64,000 nucleotides of DNA from Vicia villosa (taxonomy: Eukaryota; Streptophyta; Magnoliopsida; Fabales; Fabaceae), in the NCBI RefSeq assembly GCF_029867415.1, contig NW_026705481.1, forward strand, positions 62,001 through 126,000, given 5' to 3'. A model generated the notes under the pieces. That model was given only the letters and a program-made list of their open reading frames with translations, did not search any database and had not been told where the DNA came from. The translations under genes were made by a program, and so were the position numbers. Positions within the stretch are counted from its first letter, which is position 1. Each line of letters begins with the position of its first letter. This document shows positions 44,968-56,800 of the stretch, one piece after another.

Positions 44968-45752
44968 CTGCAAATGGAGACCTAGGTATCATCTGCCAAT
45001 CATCTGGAATATAACGAGATGCGGTCGAAGGGGATAACCTCATGGTAATCACGGAAGGGCCTCTAGTTGATGTTATCGTGAACACTACGATCGAGGTATA
45101 CCCAATATGGCCTTACTTTCTGATTCTTCCTTTTGAGGACGTATCGTGCAGTCCTAGGCATGTCGTCGGTGTACAACAGATCATGATCGTAGCCATGAAT
45201 GCGGTGGAAGTAAGATATGATCCAACTTTGAGAAAAAGATGAAAATATATTAGTACAACTTCACAAATAATAGATTAAATGTGATATAATTAAAAATAAA
45301 TGTACTATGATAATTAAAAATATATTAGTACAACTTCACAAATAATAGATTAAATGTGATATAATTAAAAATAAATGTACTATGAGGAGTGCGCACGAGC
45401 CAATCAACTGTCTGATCCTCCAGTTGCATGCTTCATTCAGCTTCTGGTATAGATATACCAGAATGGCGGCCCCCCAGTTTCACTCATGAACTGTACTTAA
45501 ATCCATAAAGTACCGAAGGTATGTCACGTCCACGTAGGTTACACTTTTGTCCACAAAGAGAGACGTGCCAACCAAGAACATGAACCAACAACGCAGAGGA
45601 CAACTGCAGTTGTACTCAACAAAAACCGCATCCTCCTTACCCTCGGCCCCAACTGCCACTACCAAATGATGCTCATAAACACTTTGCGATCCTAAAGTTG
45701 CCCATGGATGTGAATTGATAAACGCTTTTGAATTCCAAAGCTCAATCTCCAT
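44950..45752 (-). pseudogene. Plant mobile domain protein pseudogene, second copy
   Basis: Read on the minus strand from 45752: MEIELWNSKAFINSHPWATL, VYEHHLVVAVGAEG, VTYLRYFMDLSTVHE, then a TGA where the other copy has Trp, then NWGAAILVYLYQKLNEACNW and RIRQLIGSCALL to about 45382. An intron (about 45381-45229, containing a 75-bp tandem repeat) leads to SWIISYFHRIHGYDHDLLYT, RPYWVYLDRSVHDN and RDYHEVIPFDRISLY with several stops. It is the same family as the copy at 1-979, and the two are co-linear over exon 1, intron and exon 2. The TCCGAA-type ends are not seen around this copy. Confidence 0.8.
45242..45385. repeat. Tandem duplication, 75-bp period, two copies
   Basis: The block ATATATTAGTACAACTTCAC through AAATAAATGTACTATGA occurs twice in a row with a period of 75 bases and no visible difference. 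It lies within the intron of the plant-mobile-domain pseudogene. Confidence 0.9.
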
Positions 45753-45876
45753 AATTTTTTACATCTAATTTTGGTTTGTTTTATCTTAACTGCATCCGAA
45801 TTTTAAGAGTCAGAATTGATAATTAGTTTTGTAATTTTGTAAGGGTGAATGAGTAACTTATGGAGTGTAATGAGTA

Positions 45877-46580
45877 CGGGTGTACATGGGTTGGGTCAAC
45901 CCACAAAATCCGGTGAAACCCACCTAAAAAATTCCACAAAAGTGGGTTGGGTCGGGTAATTGGGTGGATATGGGGTTTCAAAACTAAAAAACCCATTAAA
46001 AAAATTGAGTTTCGGGTAAAACCCAACCCAAACCCAAAAGACCCATTGACCCACTAATCAAATATTTATTATTACAATTTTAATAATTTTGATGAATATT
46101 AACTTAGAAATTGTAATTTTAGTCTCTAAACATTTACTATTTTAGTGAACCATGACTTTAACTAATTTTAAATGTTTCACTTTTTGGTTATTTTAATTCT
46201 AATACAATTTTATGTCATGCAACTTTAATTTGTTGTTAGTATTTTATGATAATTTTTATTAGTTAATATTATCATTTGTTATTATATAATGCTAAACTAT
46301 AGTAAAAATAGATTATCTAATTTTTTTAAGAAGATATAAATTTTGAGTAATTTTTATGAAAAAAAATATGATGTCTCATCATTTAATGTTAACAAGCAAA
46401 GAAATTATTTGGACAACCCACTACCCAACTTAACCCAACCCAAAAATTAGTGGGTTTGCCCAAACCGACCCATTGATGTAACGGGTGCTTAATTTACCTC
46501 ACCCAAACCGGTGTGTCTAATATGGATTGGGTCTTGGGTTTGGCCAAACCCAATCCAAACCGGCCCATGTACACCCCTAG
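45877..46580. mobile_element. hAT-type non-autonomous element, about 0.7 kb
   Basis: The ends CGGGTGTACATGGGTTGGGT and the complement of CTAGGGGTGTACATGGGC are flanked by TAATGAGTA on both sides (45868-45876 and 46581-46589), that is an 8- to 9-bp target duplication. GGGTTGGGT, ACCCAACCC and CCCAAACC motifs crowd both ends. There is no coding sequence. It lies about 250 bases upstream of the RPN8 start codon. Confidence 0.85.
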
Positions 46581-46633
46581 TAATGAGTATACCCTAAAAT
46601 AATCTGTTTTCTATTCATAGGTCTAATATCATT

Positions 46634-46810
46634 TGGGCTAATCGATTGGGCTGTAGACATCGTTTAGCGAGTAAAGCCCAAAAGGAAAACCGACGGAGTT
46701 GTAGTTTCAGTTGAGAGGGTTTAGGTGAGATCGGAATCAGGAAGAACAAAAAACAAAGAAAAATTTCAATTATTCATTCCTCGATTGAATCATAACAAAA
46801 ACTAGGGTTT
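46634..46810 (+). promoter_or_regulatory. Site II motifs and telobox upstream of RPN8
   Basis: TGGGCT occurs at 46634-46639 and 46647-46652 and AGCCCA at 46675-46680. A telobox in reverse orientation, CTAGGGTTT, is at 46802-46810, 32 bases before the start codon. The set matches that of eIF3f in composition. Confidence 0.65.
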
Positions 46811-46841
46811 GAAGCACCGAAAAATCACTACTACAACAACA

Positions 46842-49800
46842 ATGGATGTGATAAAAACGCAACAAATTTCATGGAGAGCCATAGAAAAAGTCGTAGTTCA
46901 CCCTCTAGTCTTGCTCAGCATAGTCGATAACTACAACAGAGTCGCCAAAGACACTCGCAAACGCGTCGTCGGCGTCTTGCTCGGTTCCTCTTTCAAAGGC
47001 ACCGTTGATATCACCAACAGCTACGCCGGTGAGTTTTTCAATTTCAATTTCAATTTCAGTTTTCAATTGTTAATGGATTCTCAATTGTTTTCTTTCAACA
47101 GTGCCTTTTGAAGAAGATGATAAGGATCCTAGCATTTGGTTTCTCGATCATAATTATCATGAATCAATGTTCTCCATGTTTAAGAGAATCAATGGTATAC
47201 AAGATTTTTGTTGCTTCAACTATTTCCCTTTTTTGTTGCTAATTTTTTATTGTAGTTAAATTTAAATGTTCACAATAGGGATTATTGAATTTTTTCTATT
47301 TTTTTGCAGCTAAGGAGCATGTTGTAGGGTGGTATAGTACTGGACCGAAATTGCGAGAAAATGACCTTGACATTCATGGTTTATTCAATGAGTATGTTTT
47401 CTTAGCCCTAAATTGTATTTATTTTTTTGTGTTTATTGCTGCAATTAGGAGCTTATGTTTCAGTGTATTTCTCGTTTTTTATAGCTATGACTCTATGAGT
47501 AGTATAGTTTTATCGAGTGAGGTCCCTCTGCTGTAACATAGTATTGGGAATAAATTATGAGTGGTAAAGTCCCACATGGATTAGAAAGGGAGGGAATGTT
47601 GGATATATAAGAGAGGTGACCCATATTCTCATTGCCTTAAGTGTTTGAGTGGATATGTGGTGTCTAAGTCTCTTGGATCTGAATGTTTAGCCCACTGACA
47701 CTTCTGGTGCTCCCTATATCAGAGTCATGACTAGTGATGTGGGTGAATCACATTTTAGAGGAGATTATTAGATTCAAGTGTGAGTGATTAAGTCATGACT
47801 AGCGACCTATGAAGCACGGACACCTCTAGGAGTAGGTGTGTCGCGGTGTCCGACACGCGTCGGTGTCCGACACTTGTATGACACTCGTACGACACGTGTC
47901 GGAAAAGTCAAATAAGTGTCGGAAAAGTCAGACAAGTGTCTCATAAAAAATGGTTCTTTTCTTTGCTTCGACACTCTTTTAATGAGTGTCCGACACTCGT
48001 ACGACACTCATACCACATATGTCCGACAACTCAGACAAATGTTTCAAACAAAAATTTATCTTTTTACTTTGCCTCAACACACATTTATATATATTTTTGG
48101 ACAGATCTCACACACATCTAAAAAGGGTTAAACATGTATTGAAACAATGTTATCAATAAAGAATTAAAGACATTAATTTTGATCAATATATGGATAAATG
48201 AAACTCAAATATTAACTTATATGTAGCGGTGTCGGTGTCCTATGTTTTCAACATTATCGGTGTCGGAGTGTCCGTGTCGTGTCGTGTCCCGGTGTCCGTG
48301 TCGGAGTCTGTGCTTCATAGCTAGCGACGTAGGTGAATCACACTTGTAAGGAGATTATTAGATTCAAATGTGAGCAGTTAAGTCTCACATCGAATAGAAG
48401 TGGAGGAAATGTTGGATATATAAGATAAATGACTCATAATCACATTGCCTTAAGGTTTTGGGTGGATATGTCGTTGTGTGACTTAACCACTCACACTTGA
48501 ATCCAACATATAGTTATATTCAAATGAGTAATTATGACCATGTACGCGACATTTTCTTTTAAACTAAGTTAATATTGGTTGTGAACAAGATAGAACAAAA
48601 AGTTATAGATGTTATTTGTATAATTTTTATCAATGTTCATATCAATTTATGGATTGTTGCAGCTATGTTCCAAATCCTGTTTTGGTTATAATTGATGTTG
48701 AACCTAAGGAGCTGGGAATTCCTACTAAAGCTTACTATGCTGTTGAAGAGGTTAAAGAGGTTGGACTGAAATACCCTTTTATCTTTCTTGAAAATATGTA
48801 CTACTGGTTTTATTAATATATTGTGTCTTGTTAGTATGGCAACCATTCTGGTTTATATGGTGGAAGGAGTTAAGGTTTGTTTAAAACTTAATCTTTAGAT
48901 GTAGGAACTGATTCATGATATGTTTTGAATGTAGAATGCCACTCAGAAAAGCCAAAAGGTCTTTGTGCATGTGCAATCAGAAATTGCTGCTCATGAAGTT
49001 GAGGAAATAGGTATGTCATGGAATGGAATGCAGAGCTGCTGCATGTTCTTTTTGCTTTCGTTTGTATATTTTTATTTTTTTTTAATTAATGCTGAGTTTC
49101 TTTGAATCCATCCACCCGGTTCTCTTTAAACAATTTATCCTATAAGTTTATATTCTTATTTTCTTTGTGCAGGAGTTGAGCACTTGCTTAGAGATGTGAA
49201 GGATACAACCATTAGCACCCTTGCAACTGAGGTGCCTTTTGTTCACACTTTGTTATACATTGATTCATTTCTAGTTGGGTTTGGTTTTGTTGTCCAGCTC
49301 CGCCTCTAATGGTGTCTTTTTAGACAAGTATTTTAAACGGTTCTTTTTTGATGCGAGGATAAATATCGACAGTGTTTGTTTATCATGTAGGTAAGTGCAA
49401 AGCTCACAGCCTTGAAGGGTTTGGATGCAAGACTCAAAGAGATAAGAAGTTACCTTGACCTTGTCATTGATGGAAAGCTTCCCTTAAACCATGAGATCCT
49501 GTACCATTTGCAGGTTGGTTTCCATAAATGTTATAACCGCTGAATCTCTGGCTGTTTCGAATATTCCAGGAATTTAGTTTGATGAATGATTTTTGCCTAT
49601 CGACTCACTTAGTTTAATTCAAAACTGGATTTTAAATCAGTCACCTGACTTTAGCGATTACAAAAAAATCACTTGAAATGATCAGATTTTAGCTTTCTAC
49701 AGTATTTTCTGGTGGGTTTATTCCGTTGATGTGGTTGACATGTCGTGTTTTATTTTGTTAGGACGTTTTCAACCTGCTGCCAAATCTCAATGTCACTGAT

Positions 49801-50512
49801 TTGATCAAGGCTTTTGCAGGTTAAGAATTTTAATTAATGTTAAGTATGAATGTCAGTGTTATGCAATCTCCCTTTTAGATTGTTGACCCTTTTCCTCAAT
49901 GTGCAGTGAAAACAAATGATATGATGCTAGTAATATACCTATCGTCTCTCATCAGAAGTGTGATTGCACTCCACAACTTGATTAACAACAAGGTTAGATT
50001 ACACTAATGAAACATGCTGCTAGTATTGCCATTGTTGTGTTCTGATTTTGAATTTATATTTTGGGGTTATTATATTGCTACAGTGACAAATTTAGAAATG
50101 TCAAATAAAAAATCAATTTAGTCCTTGTTTAGGGTTGATTTGTTTGTATCTTTAGGAATTATGATAGGATTGCATTTCTGTTTAGTTACATTATATCTCT
50201 CATGTATTTAAATAGTTGTTTTCAACATTTTCAATAACACAAGTTTTCTTAAGAAATTTCATATTCAATAAGTGTTTATCATGCCTTTTTTCTTGGGCTT
50301 CAGTTAAGTAATTTGCGTTGATTTATTTGGAATTGTTTTATATTGAATTGAAGTTCCATAATTGATAATTATCAAGTGAATAGTTTGAAATCAATCATTA
50401 ATGCAATTTATGTTTCATAACATCTGAATTATCATTTTAGATGCTCAACAAAGAACATGAAAGGGAAGAAGACTCCAAATCAGAGCCTGTACCAAGTACC
50501 GCAGGAAGTTGA
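46842..50512 (+). CDS. RPN8: 26S proteasome regulatory subunit RPN8 (PSMD7)
   Basis: Ten exons, 46842-47028, 47102-47194, 47310-47391, 48663-48759, 48935-49010, 49173-49231, 49391-49513, 49762-49819, 49907-49992 and 50441-50512, sum to 933 nt and encode 310 residues. Marks are [92 protein letters not shown] [20 protein letters not shown] and the acidic/basic tail [14 protein letters not shown]. The MPN domain lacks the JAMM residues, as in all RPN8 proteins; RPN8 pairs with the active deubiquitinase RPN11 in the lid. All junctions are GT-AG and phases close. Intron 3 (47392-48662) is enlarged by transposon insertions. The start ATG follows AACAACA. The gene appears intact. Confidence 0.95.
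47560..48515. repeat. Dispersed repeat copies within RPN8 intron 3
   Basis: A block AAGTCCCACATGGATTAGAA, GTTGGATATATAAGA, CATTGCCTTAAG at about 47565-47650 recurs at about 48380-48460. A second shared block, AGGAGATTATTAGATTCAA plus GTGAG, is at about 47758-47785 and 48348-48375. They look like two adjacent copies of one dispersed repeat, split by the hAT MITE. Confidence 0.6.
47807..48320. mobile_element. hAT-type MITE in RPN8 intron 3, 514 bp
   Basis: The ends CTATGAAGCACGGACACC and the complement of CTATGAAGCACAGACTCC are flanked by a perfect 8-bp duplication CTAGCGAC (47799-47806 and 48321-48328). GTGTCCGACAC and CGACACTCGTACGACAC motifs recur near both ends. There is no coding sequence. 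Confidence 0.9.
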
Positions 50513-51508
50513 GATTTGAGAGGATTGTGAGACTTGGAGTTCGAAAGGCACAATACTTGGACCTAGACATCGCCTTTTTGGTATCTCTCGAGTGTTCCTG
50601 CATGGGTTAATGAAATACATGTAATATGGCAAATGATCTACTAACCCTAGGGATGTGTTATTGTTTCCGCCTGTGGTTTATTTACAATGTATTTTAATTC
50701 TATTGCTCCTCTTTTGTCTTTGATTATCTGGTAGCTTCACTCAACTGTTAAAGGGAAATTTCTAATTTTACTATTTTCACAAATGTATCACATCAAAGTT
50801 GATGTTTATTTCCATTGCTTTTGTTGATCCCTTACATCTGCAGAATCTGATAACTACAATTCCACACTAATTTAATACTATCTTAGTAGAAAAAATAACT
50901 AAATAAAACTGATTTTGGAAATCCCAATTATCACAATGATTCTTTAATCTGGTTTAAAAATCACGTTTGCACCTCATTAACAATGCGTATCACATGTAAG
51001 TTGTTGATTAACATCATTAACAATACGTATCACATGTAAGAGCTAAGCAAGGATTGAGAACACCAACAATAGCCATGAAGTGCATGTCTAATTTTAGAGA
51101 TGTAGAATTGATTTTGGGTAATTTTAAGATGTTTGGTTAAGTAAAAGTAGAATTGATTCTGTCTCCAGAATTGAATTTACTTGAAACTAGAATTTGTAGT
51201 TTTTGCCTCCAGAATTAATTGTGAAAGATTTTTACACTGAAATTTATTGTTCAAGTCACTTTTACATAAATGTATCTAAACATAAATCTATTTTACTAAA
51301 CTCAACTCTGATAAAATCAATTCTACCCGACTCAATTCTACTATAATCCAAACACATAAGAAGTAAACAACATCTTCTACGGTAAAAAAAAATAAAATAA
51401 AACCGTTTGCTTTTAGTACTTTTAACCACCTAATGAAAAAAAAGACAATAATGCATCAACTTTTGCATCATGAATATACAAGAGTGAAATGTTAAAACTT
51501 GAATACAC
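50513..51508. other. RPN8 3' region and convergent spacer
   Basis: The RPN8 3' untranslated region and the 3' region of the minus-strand FAS1 gene face each other here. No further gene is seen. AT-rich sequence with TTGATTTTGGG/GAATTGATT-like phrases at about 51100-51340 suggests a degraded MITE. Confidence 0.4.
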
Positions 51509-52120
51509 TCAATCCTCCTCAGATAAAACCGATTGTTCAAAATCAGCATCCATAATAACCCCATCCAAAACATGAACCACAATCTCCCTTTTTCTAACAT
51601 CCACAATTTCAGACCTAACCCTATTAACAACCACCATTCCATCAACACCTTTCGAAACATACAAACTAAACCCAGACAAAGACTCATAATTCACAACCTC
51701 CCCAAACCTCAAATCAACCGACCAAACCGTACGAGGAACAGCAGAAAAACCCAACACACGGCTCACAATAGCATAAGTATCATTAAACCTGTCTTGTTTC
51801 AAACTATCATCCACACTCAAATGCAGATCACGTTTAAAAGCTTCCTCGGACGGAACAAAAACAGTGAAAGCAAGATCTTGAGGCAACATTTCAATCATCA
51901 TTTCACCAAACCTGCCCAAGTTAATATCTTGAATCGAGACTTTTCTAGATCTGGTGATTTGATAAAACCCCATTTTCTGATTACTCTTGTTTTGAGCCTC
52001 TGGAAGGTTGGAAAAAGTTACAATAACTATGAAAATGCAGCAAACGGTTACCAGAATGGTTACAAGAGCGATTGAGTGCTTCAAGATTAAACCCTTGTTC
52101 TTCATTTTGATTAAACCCAA
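51509..52120 (-). CDS. Membrane-anchored protein with a single FAS1 (fasciclin) domain
   Basis: A single exon encodes 203 residues, read from 52120 to the stop at 51509-51511. The N-terminus is MGLIKMKNKGLILK, followed by one hydrophobic segment (about residues 16-37, IALVTILVTVCCIFIVIVTF), a probable signal anchor. The FAS1 domain spans about residues 60-195, with the first conserved block FTVFVPSEEAFKRDL and the second IVVHVLDGVIMDADF. There is no Pro-rich arabinogalactan region or GPI signal, so it is not a classical fasciclin-like arabinogalactan protein; plants have a small family of such short FAS1 proteins. An alternative start is Met6. Its role is unknown, possibly adhesion at the cell surface. 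The gene appears intact. Confidence 0.85.
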   Translation of the reverse strand: MGLIKMKNKGLILKHSIALVTILVTVCCIFIVIVTFSNLPEAQNKSNQKMGFYQITRSRKVSIQDINLGRFGEMMIEMLPQDLAFTVFVPSEEAFKRDLHLSVDDSLKQDRFNDTYAIVSRVLGFSAVPRTVWSVDLRFGEVVNYESLSGFSLYVSKGVDGMVVVNRVRSEIVDVRKREIVVHVLDGVIMDADFEQSVLSEED

Positions 52121-53983
52121 CTTCCAACTAGAGAATTTGTTGCTAAGTGTAAAACAAATTTCTCAAATTTTTGCTTAAGTCACGTTTAACAAGATCCTAT
52201 TTTCGAGTTGTAAAGGTGAAGAGTTAAGCTTGAAAAGTTAATGGAAAAGAAACAGAAAGTGGTGCAATACACACTAATAGGAAAATCTTAAAATACAAGA
52301 AACTGAGTTGTTCGAAGTCAAACTGTAAAATCACATATCTCGAGATGTTAAAACATGATTATTAATTCCACTTAAGGCAACAACGATATTGAAACTCAAT
52401 TTACTGCATCCTCATGATTCTCGATAGTTTAAGCTTTTATAAAAATAGTTTTTAATTTTTATCTTACTAACTTTTAATTTTTTACCGAAAATTATTTAAA
52501 ATAGTTTTTGAGTTTATAACTTTTAACATGTGAATTTTTCTCCAATTTATATCCATATTATTTTAACGAAAATTTATTTTTATCTTTGATTTACTTTTCA
52601 ATGTAGTACTTGTTAGAAGATGTAATTTATGATTTTATTAAGCAATTTGTGTTCAATAAGATTGTGTAACCTAGTCGAAGTAGTTATAGAGTATTTAAAT
52701 GGAGTTTTATGTGTCTATTAATGAAATTTGATGACAAGGGATAAAATGGTGATTTTACTATCAAAAGTATTTTTCCAAATTCTTGAATAAAAACCTACAT
52801 GCCAGCTTAAATTAAAGAAGCATAATATGAAGAAAAAAAAATATGATTAGACCACTTATGCAAAGTACTAGTTGATGTTGTGTGGAAGGATTGACGTAGA
52901 TGTCTATTTCATTTTATTTATCATTTTGAGTTTACTTAATATTTCTAGATTTTGCTCTGCTATGTAACATCAAAGCGGAGTTTTCAGTTGTTTGATGTTT
53001 TTTGAGAATTTTGTTGGGTTTATTTCCTTATGATGGAACTTAGTTGCTTATTAAAAGTATGAGATATTTTGTTGAGTTGTTGATGTTTTTAATTTCCGCT
53101 GCTTATTTTTAAGTTGAAAAGAATGTTTTATGAGGAATGTGTGACACCCTATGATAATTTTAAAATAAATAATTTGCATGATCCTTTTAAATAAGAGTTT
53201 TTGGGTTTAGGGTATTATAAGCACCATTGTAATGGTCAAAAGTATAGGGCTTGCTCGCGATGCTGAGATGCCTTGTATTGTGGTGTTACGACGTTTGTGG
53301 TGGTTTTAGAGGACTTGATCACTTGAGGTGAGAGGCTCTGTAAGTAAGCGTTATGCTTATGGTGTAATTTTTTCTGTATATGTTATGATTTGTCTTTTTC
53401 TCCCATTAGGGAAGAAGTATCTATAGAGGCTCTTGGGCCTAAAAATTGATAAATCCTAAGAGGAAATAATCGCCCATACTAGGAGAGATTGTTGACTACC
53501 TATATACAGAAAGTCGTGGTACGACTCAGTATGCATAACTAGTGAAGAGATAATGCCATTGTGCATGTGTCGTCTTAAGAGGGTGAACTCTCATACTACG
53601 CAAAGGTAGCATTCAAGTGTCACCTCATGGGTCGGGAACCCTTGCATCACTCTCACAAATGTATTTAATGGACAAACATGTTTTCTCTCTCGGTGAATTA
53701 ATCAATTGATGTAATAGATAATTTATATTAGCGAATGAAAATAAATTGAAAAGAAAACACTAACATGTATTTTTTTTTCTCTTTTTTTACCATTGACCTA
53801 TATTTTTATGGGTTGCAATATCTTCTCAATTTTGTATTATATTGGACATTTTGTCTTTGAATATTAATGTCAAATTTCAAGCAAATTCATTTACTCGGTA
53901 AAGTGAAACTTTACATTAATTTTTAAATCAGAATGTTTAAGATCTTGTTTTCTGAAAGTGAAACAACAACAACAACATTACCT
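52121..53983. other. Upstream of the FAS1 gene and spacer
   Basis: AT-rich intergenic sequence. A mixed-composition part at about 53200-53700 carries no recognised gene or element ends. Confidence 0.5.
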
Positions 53984-53991
53984 GACACAAC

Positions 53992-56586
53992 TAGGAATGT
54001 CAATTTGCATATGTTAATGGAGATCTCTATGGGGATGAGGATGGGGATGGAGGGAAAAATTCCCCCGATGACACTTTGGGGCGGGAATTGGGAAAGTACC
54101 CTCCGCCCCGTGGATTCCCCGACTCCGATCATATTATTTAGGGTTAAATATGTTAGTGGTCCCTATAAATATGGCACTTTTCACTTATAGTCCCTACAAA
54201 AAATTTCATCGAATTTTGATCCTCATAAAATTTTCCGTCACGAATTTTGGTCCCTACCGTTAGATTACTCTAACGGAGGCTTACGTGGCACGCCACGTGT
54301 CATGCTATGTCAGCAACAATTTACGTGGCACGCCACGTGTCATGCCATGTCAGCAACAATCAACACTAAAGAAAAAGAGACAGATTGCGGGGGTTTTAAA
54401 CCCCCTTTAAATAACTTAAAAACAATAAATTTTTACAAGCAATAATTTTTTACAAACAATTAATCAAACAATAATTGTTTCTTGAGTGGATTTGGTCTCT
54501 CCTGTAACTGTTCATATTATTTGTAGTAACATGGACACATTGATACATATTATTTGTGAAATTTGCCTACAAGAGAGTTAACCTCATTTCCATCTTTTAT
54601 CAATCAATAAAATACTAATGCTACCTTCAGATGTTTCTATTGTTAAAAAGAAAAAGAAAAATGGTTATTTTAAGTCCATTTTCATGCATGCTGATATTCT
54701 AGATTGGTTCTTCATGTTTTTTGGTTTTTTATGGGCACATTCCATTTTCATGCATGCTGATATTCTAGATTGGTTATTATATGATGTCTAAAAGGATAAA
54801 AAAAAGTATAAAACAAAAGATACCACACAGATAGCATGTTCAGCAAAGTAACATCATGTAACCTTACTTAGACTTTATTCACATCCAAAGTTCAGCAAAG
54901 TGCATTAAATATCATAAAGAAAGACTGATATTTCATTTCCACCTTTGTTCAAGCTTATGAACATTGTTAGTACAATCTAACCAAAACAAATATTAAACAT
55001 AATTATTGGATTCATTATACTACATGGTCCTAGATGGTGTTAATGCTAAAATTTTCATAAACTCTAGAGCTGAGATACAATACAAGACAAACTACAATAG
55101 TTATATAAATTATTCCATACCAGCAACAAGGAAACCCACAACAACACTCTCATCCTTACCATATCCTTCCCTCAGTTCAAAAGAGAGTGAAGAAATCTTA
55201 TCTCTATAGAAACTATTGAAGAAATATAACATAAACAAAAACCAAACAAGAAAATGCAGAAAACAATTCAATCACTGTAAGAGTTTTATCCATTTCATCA
55301 CTCTTTTGTCCAATAATTAATTCTTGCATGAATACTAGTAGATTCTATATTAATATTCTTCCACTAACCTTGATGTTTCTCTTAGTATTATTACTTGAAA
55401 TGTGAATCTATAGTGTCTATAGTTTCTGTCCATGAACATGAACACGGGTTTGTTTTGCAATAAACCATGAAAAAGAGAAAAACTAAAACCCACTCACTCA
55501 ACAAGCCTTCCTAATTTGCTATTAGGACAGAGTGAAACTGTATCATTTGGTCTTGTTGAGAAACTGTATCAGTGTAAGCATGAGCACTAGCAGGAAAGAG
55601 CTGAGAAATGAGCATCATTTGGTCTTGTTGGTAATGGTTCATTGTTTTTGTATTTTTATGTTTTGTTACTATCTTTTCTACGGCTCATGAGTGTAATCAA
55701 GGTTTGTAGGTTTGATAATGTGAAGAATGAGGGTAACAAAGATTTTCATACCAACCATTTGATTAATTGCTCTTGAAAATTTCTGCTTTTTTAAGTTATT
55801 TAAAGGGGGTTTAAAACCCCCGCAATCTATCTATTTTTAATTAATATTGACTTTTAATTGACGTGGCGTTACACGTGGCGTGCCACGTAAGCCTCCGTTA
55901 GTGAAATTTAACGGGAATGACTAAAAATGGGGACGGAAAATATTGCGAGGACCATTGTTTGAAGAAAATTTTTGCAGGGACTAAAATTGAAAGTTACCAT
56001 ATTTATAGGGACTAAAGTTATATAATTATATAATTATATAATTTTACATAAAAAATATTAATGTATTAGAAAAATGCACCCAATACATATAATGTACACA
56101 CTCTCTTCTCTTTTTTATTTTCTCAATTATCTTTGTCTCCTCCATTTATCATATCCTCTATTCTCATCATCACAACAACCACTCTCCTTTGTTCATTGTG
56201 ATTATGGTAATTACTCTTCAAATTCACTTTACTTCCATTAGTAACATGATTTTCATTCAATTAATAAATTAGCAGTTATGGATTTGCCACACTCAAACAT
56301 ATTAAATTTGTTTTTCATATATGTATTTTTATTTTTAAAAAAGAAAGATGCAAAATATATGTGTTTTTTTTTTAAAGAAAAAAAAAACGAAATACTCAGT
56401 TTTGATCGAAAATTATAAAACTTTTCTTAAGATTCGATCTATGTGGATCTCCGTGGGGATATGTGGGGATGGGGATGGAGGACAATATTCCCCCGTGACA
56501 GAGATTGGGGATGGGGAATAAATTTAGGGGTAGAACGGGGAGCGGGAAGTATCCTCCTAACATTCTCTGCCCCATTGACATCCTTA
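53992..56586. mobile_element. hAT-type element split by a nested element
   Basis: The ends TAGGAATGTCAATTTGC and the complement of TAAGGATGTCAATGGGGC are flanked by GACACAAC (53984-53991) and GACACGAC (56587-56594), an 8-bp duplication with one mismatch. Subterminal GGGGATGGGGATGGAGG tracts are at 54034-54125 and 56452-56570. The middle, about 54142-56030, is another inverted-repeat element. There is no transposase. Confidence 0.75.
54142..56030. mobile_element. Long-TIR Mutator-like non-autonomous element, nested
   Basis: Inverted repeats of about 280 bp begin GGGTTAAATATGTTAGTGG/GGTCCCTATAAATATGG on the left. They pair with CCATATTTATAGGGACTAAA on the right and include ACGTGGCACGCCACGTGT and AACCCCCTTTAAATAACTTA on the left (complement at 55792-55825). 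Within the left arm, TTTACGTGGCACGCCACGTG-type sequence occurs twice in tandem. The interior has a duplicated CATTTTCATGCATGCTGATA block (54678 and 54742 areas) but no coding sequence. The right terminus is degraded into ATATAATTATATA, so the target duplication could not be read. Confidence 0.65.
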
Positions 56587-56651
56587 GACACGACAAATGA
56601 TGTTTTGGAGATGAGTTAGATTTAGGAAACGATTAATGAACATAGTACTTA

Positions 56652-56798
56652 CTCCCTCCATTCCTATTTATAAGCAAATTTTAACTTTTTAGATTCATTA
56701 AATAATTGATGTATCTAACCTATATATAGTCTAAATACATCATTTATTCAATGAACTTTAAAAGTCAAAATTTAATTATAAATAGGAATGGAGGGAGT
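56652..56798. mobile_element. Stowaway-type MITE, 147 bp
   Basis: CTCCCTCCATTCCTATTTAT and its complement ATAAATAGGAATGGAGGGAG form long inverted repeats, flanked by TA on both sides (56650-56651 and 56799-56800), typical of Tc1/Mariner-type Stowaway MITEs. Confidence 0.9.
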
Positions 56799-56800
56799 AT

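Noticed and set aside
51533..52075. 180-codon plus-strand frame opposite the FAS1 gene
   Set aside because: It is the antisense shadow of the FAS1 coding sequence and has low-complexity Asn/His/Pro composition.
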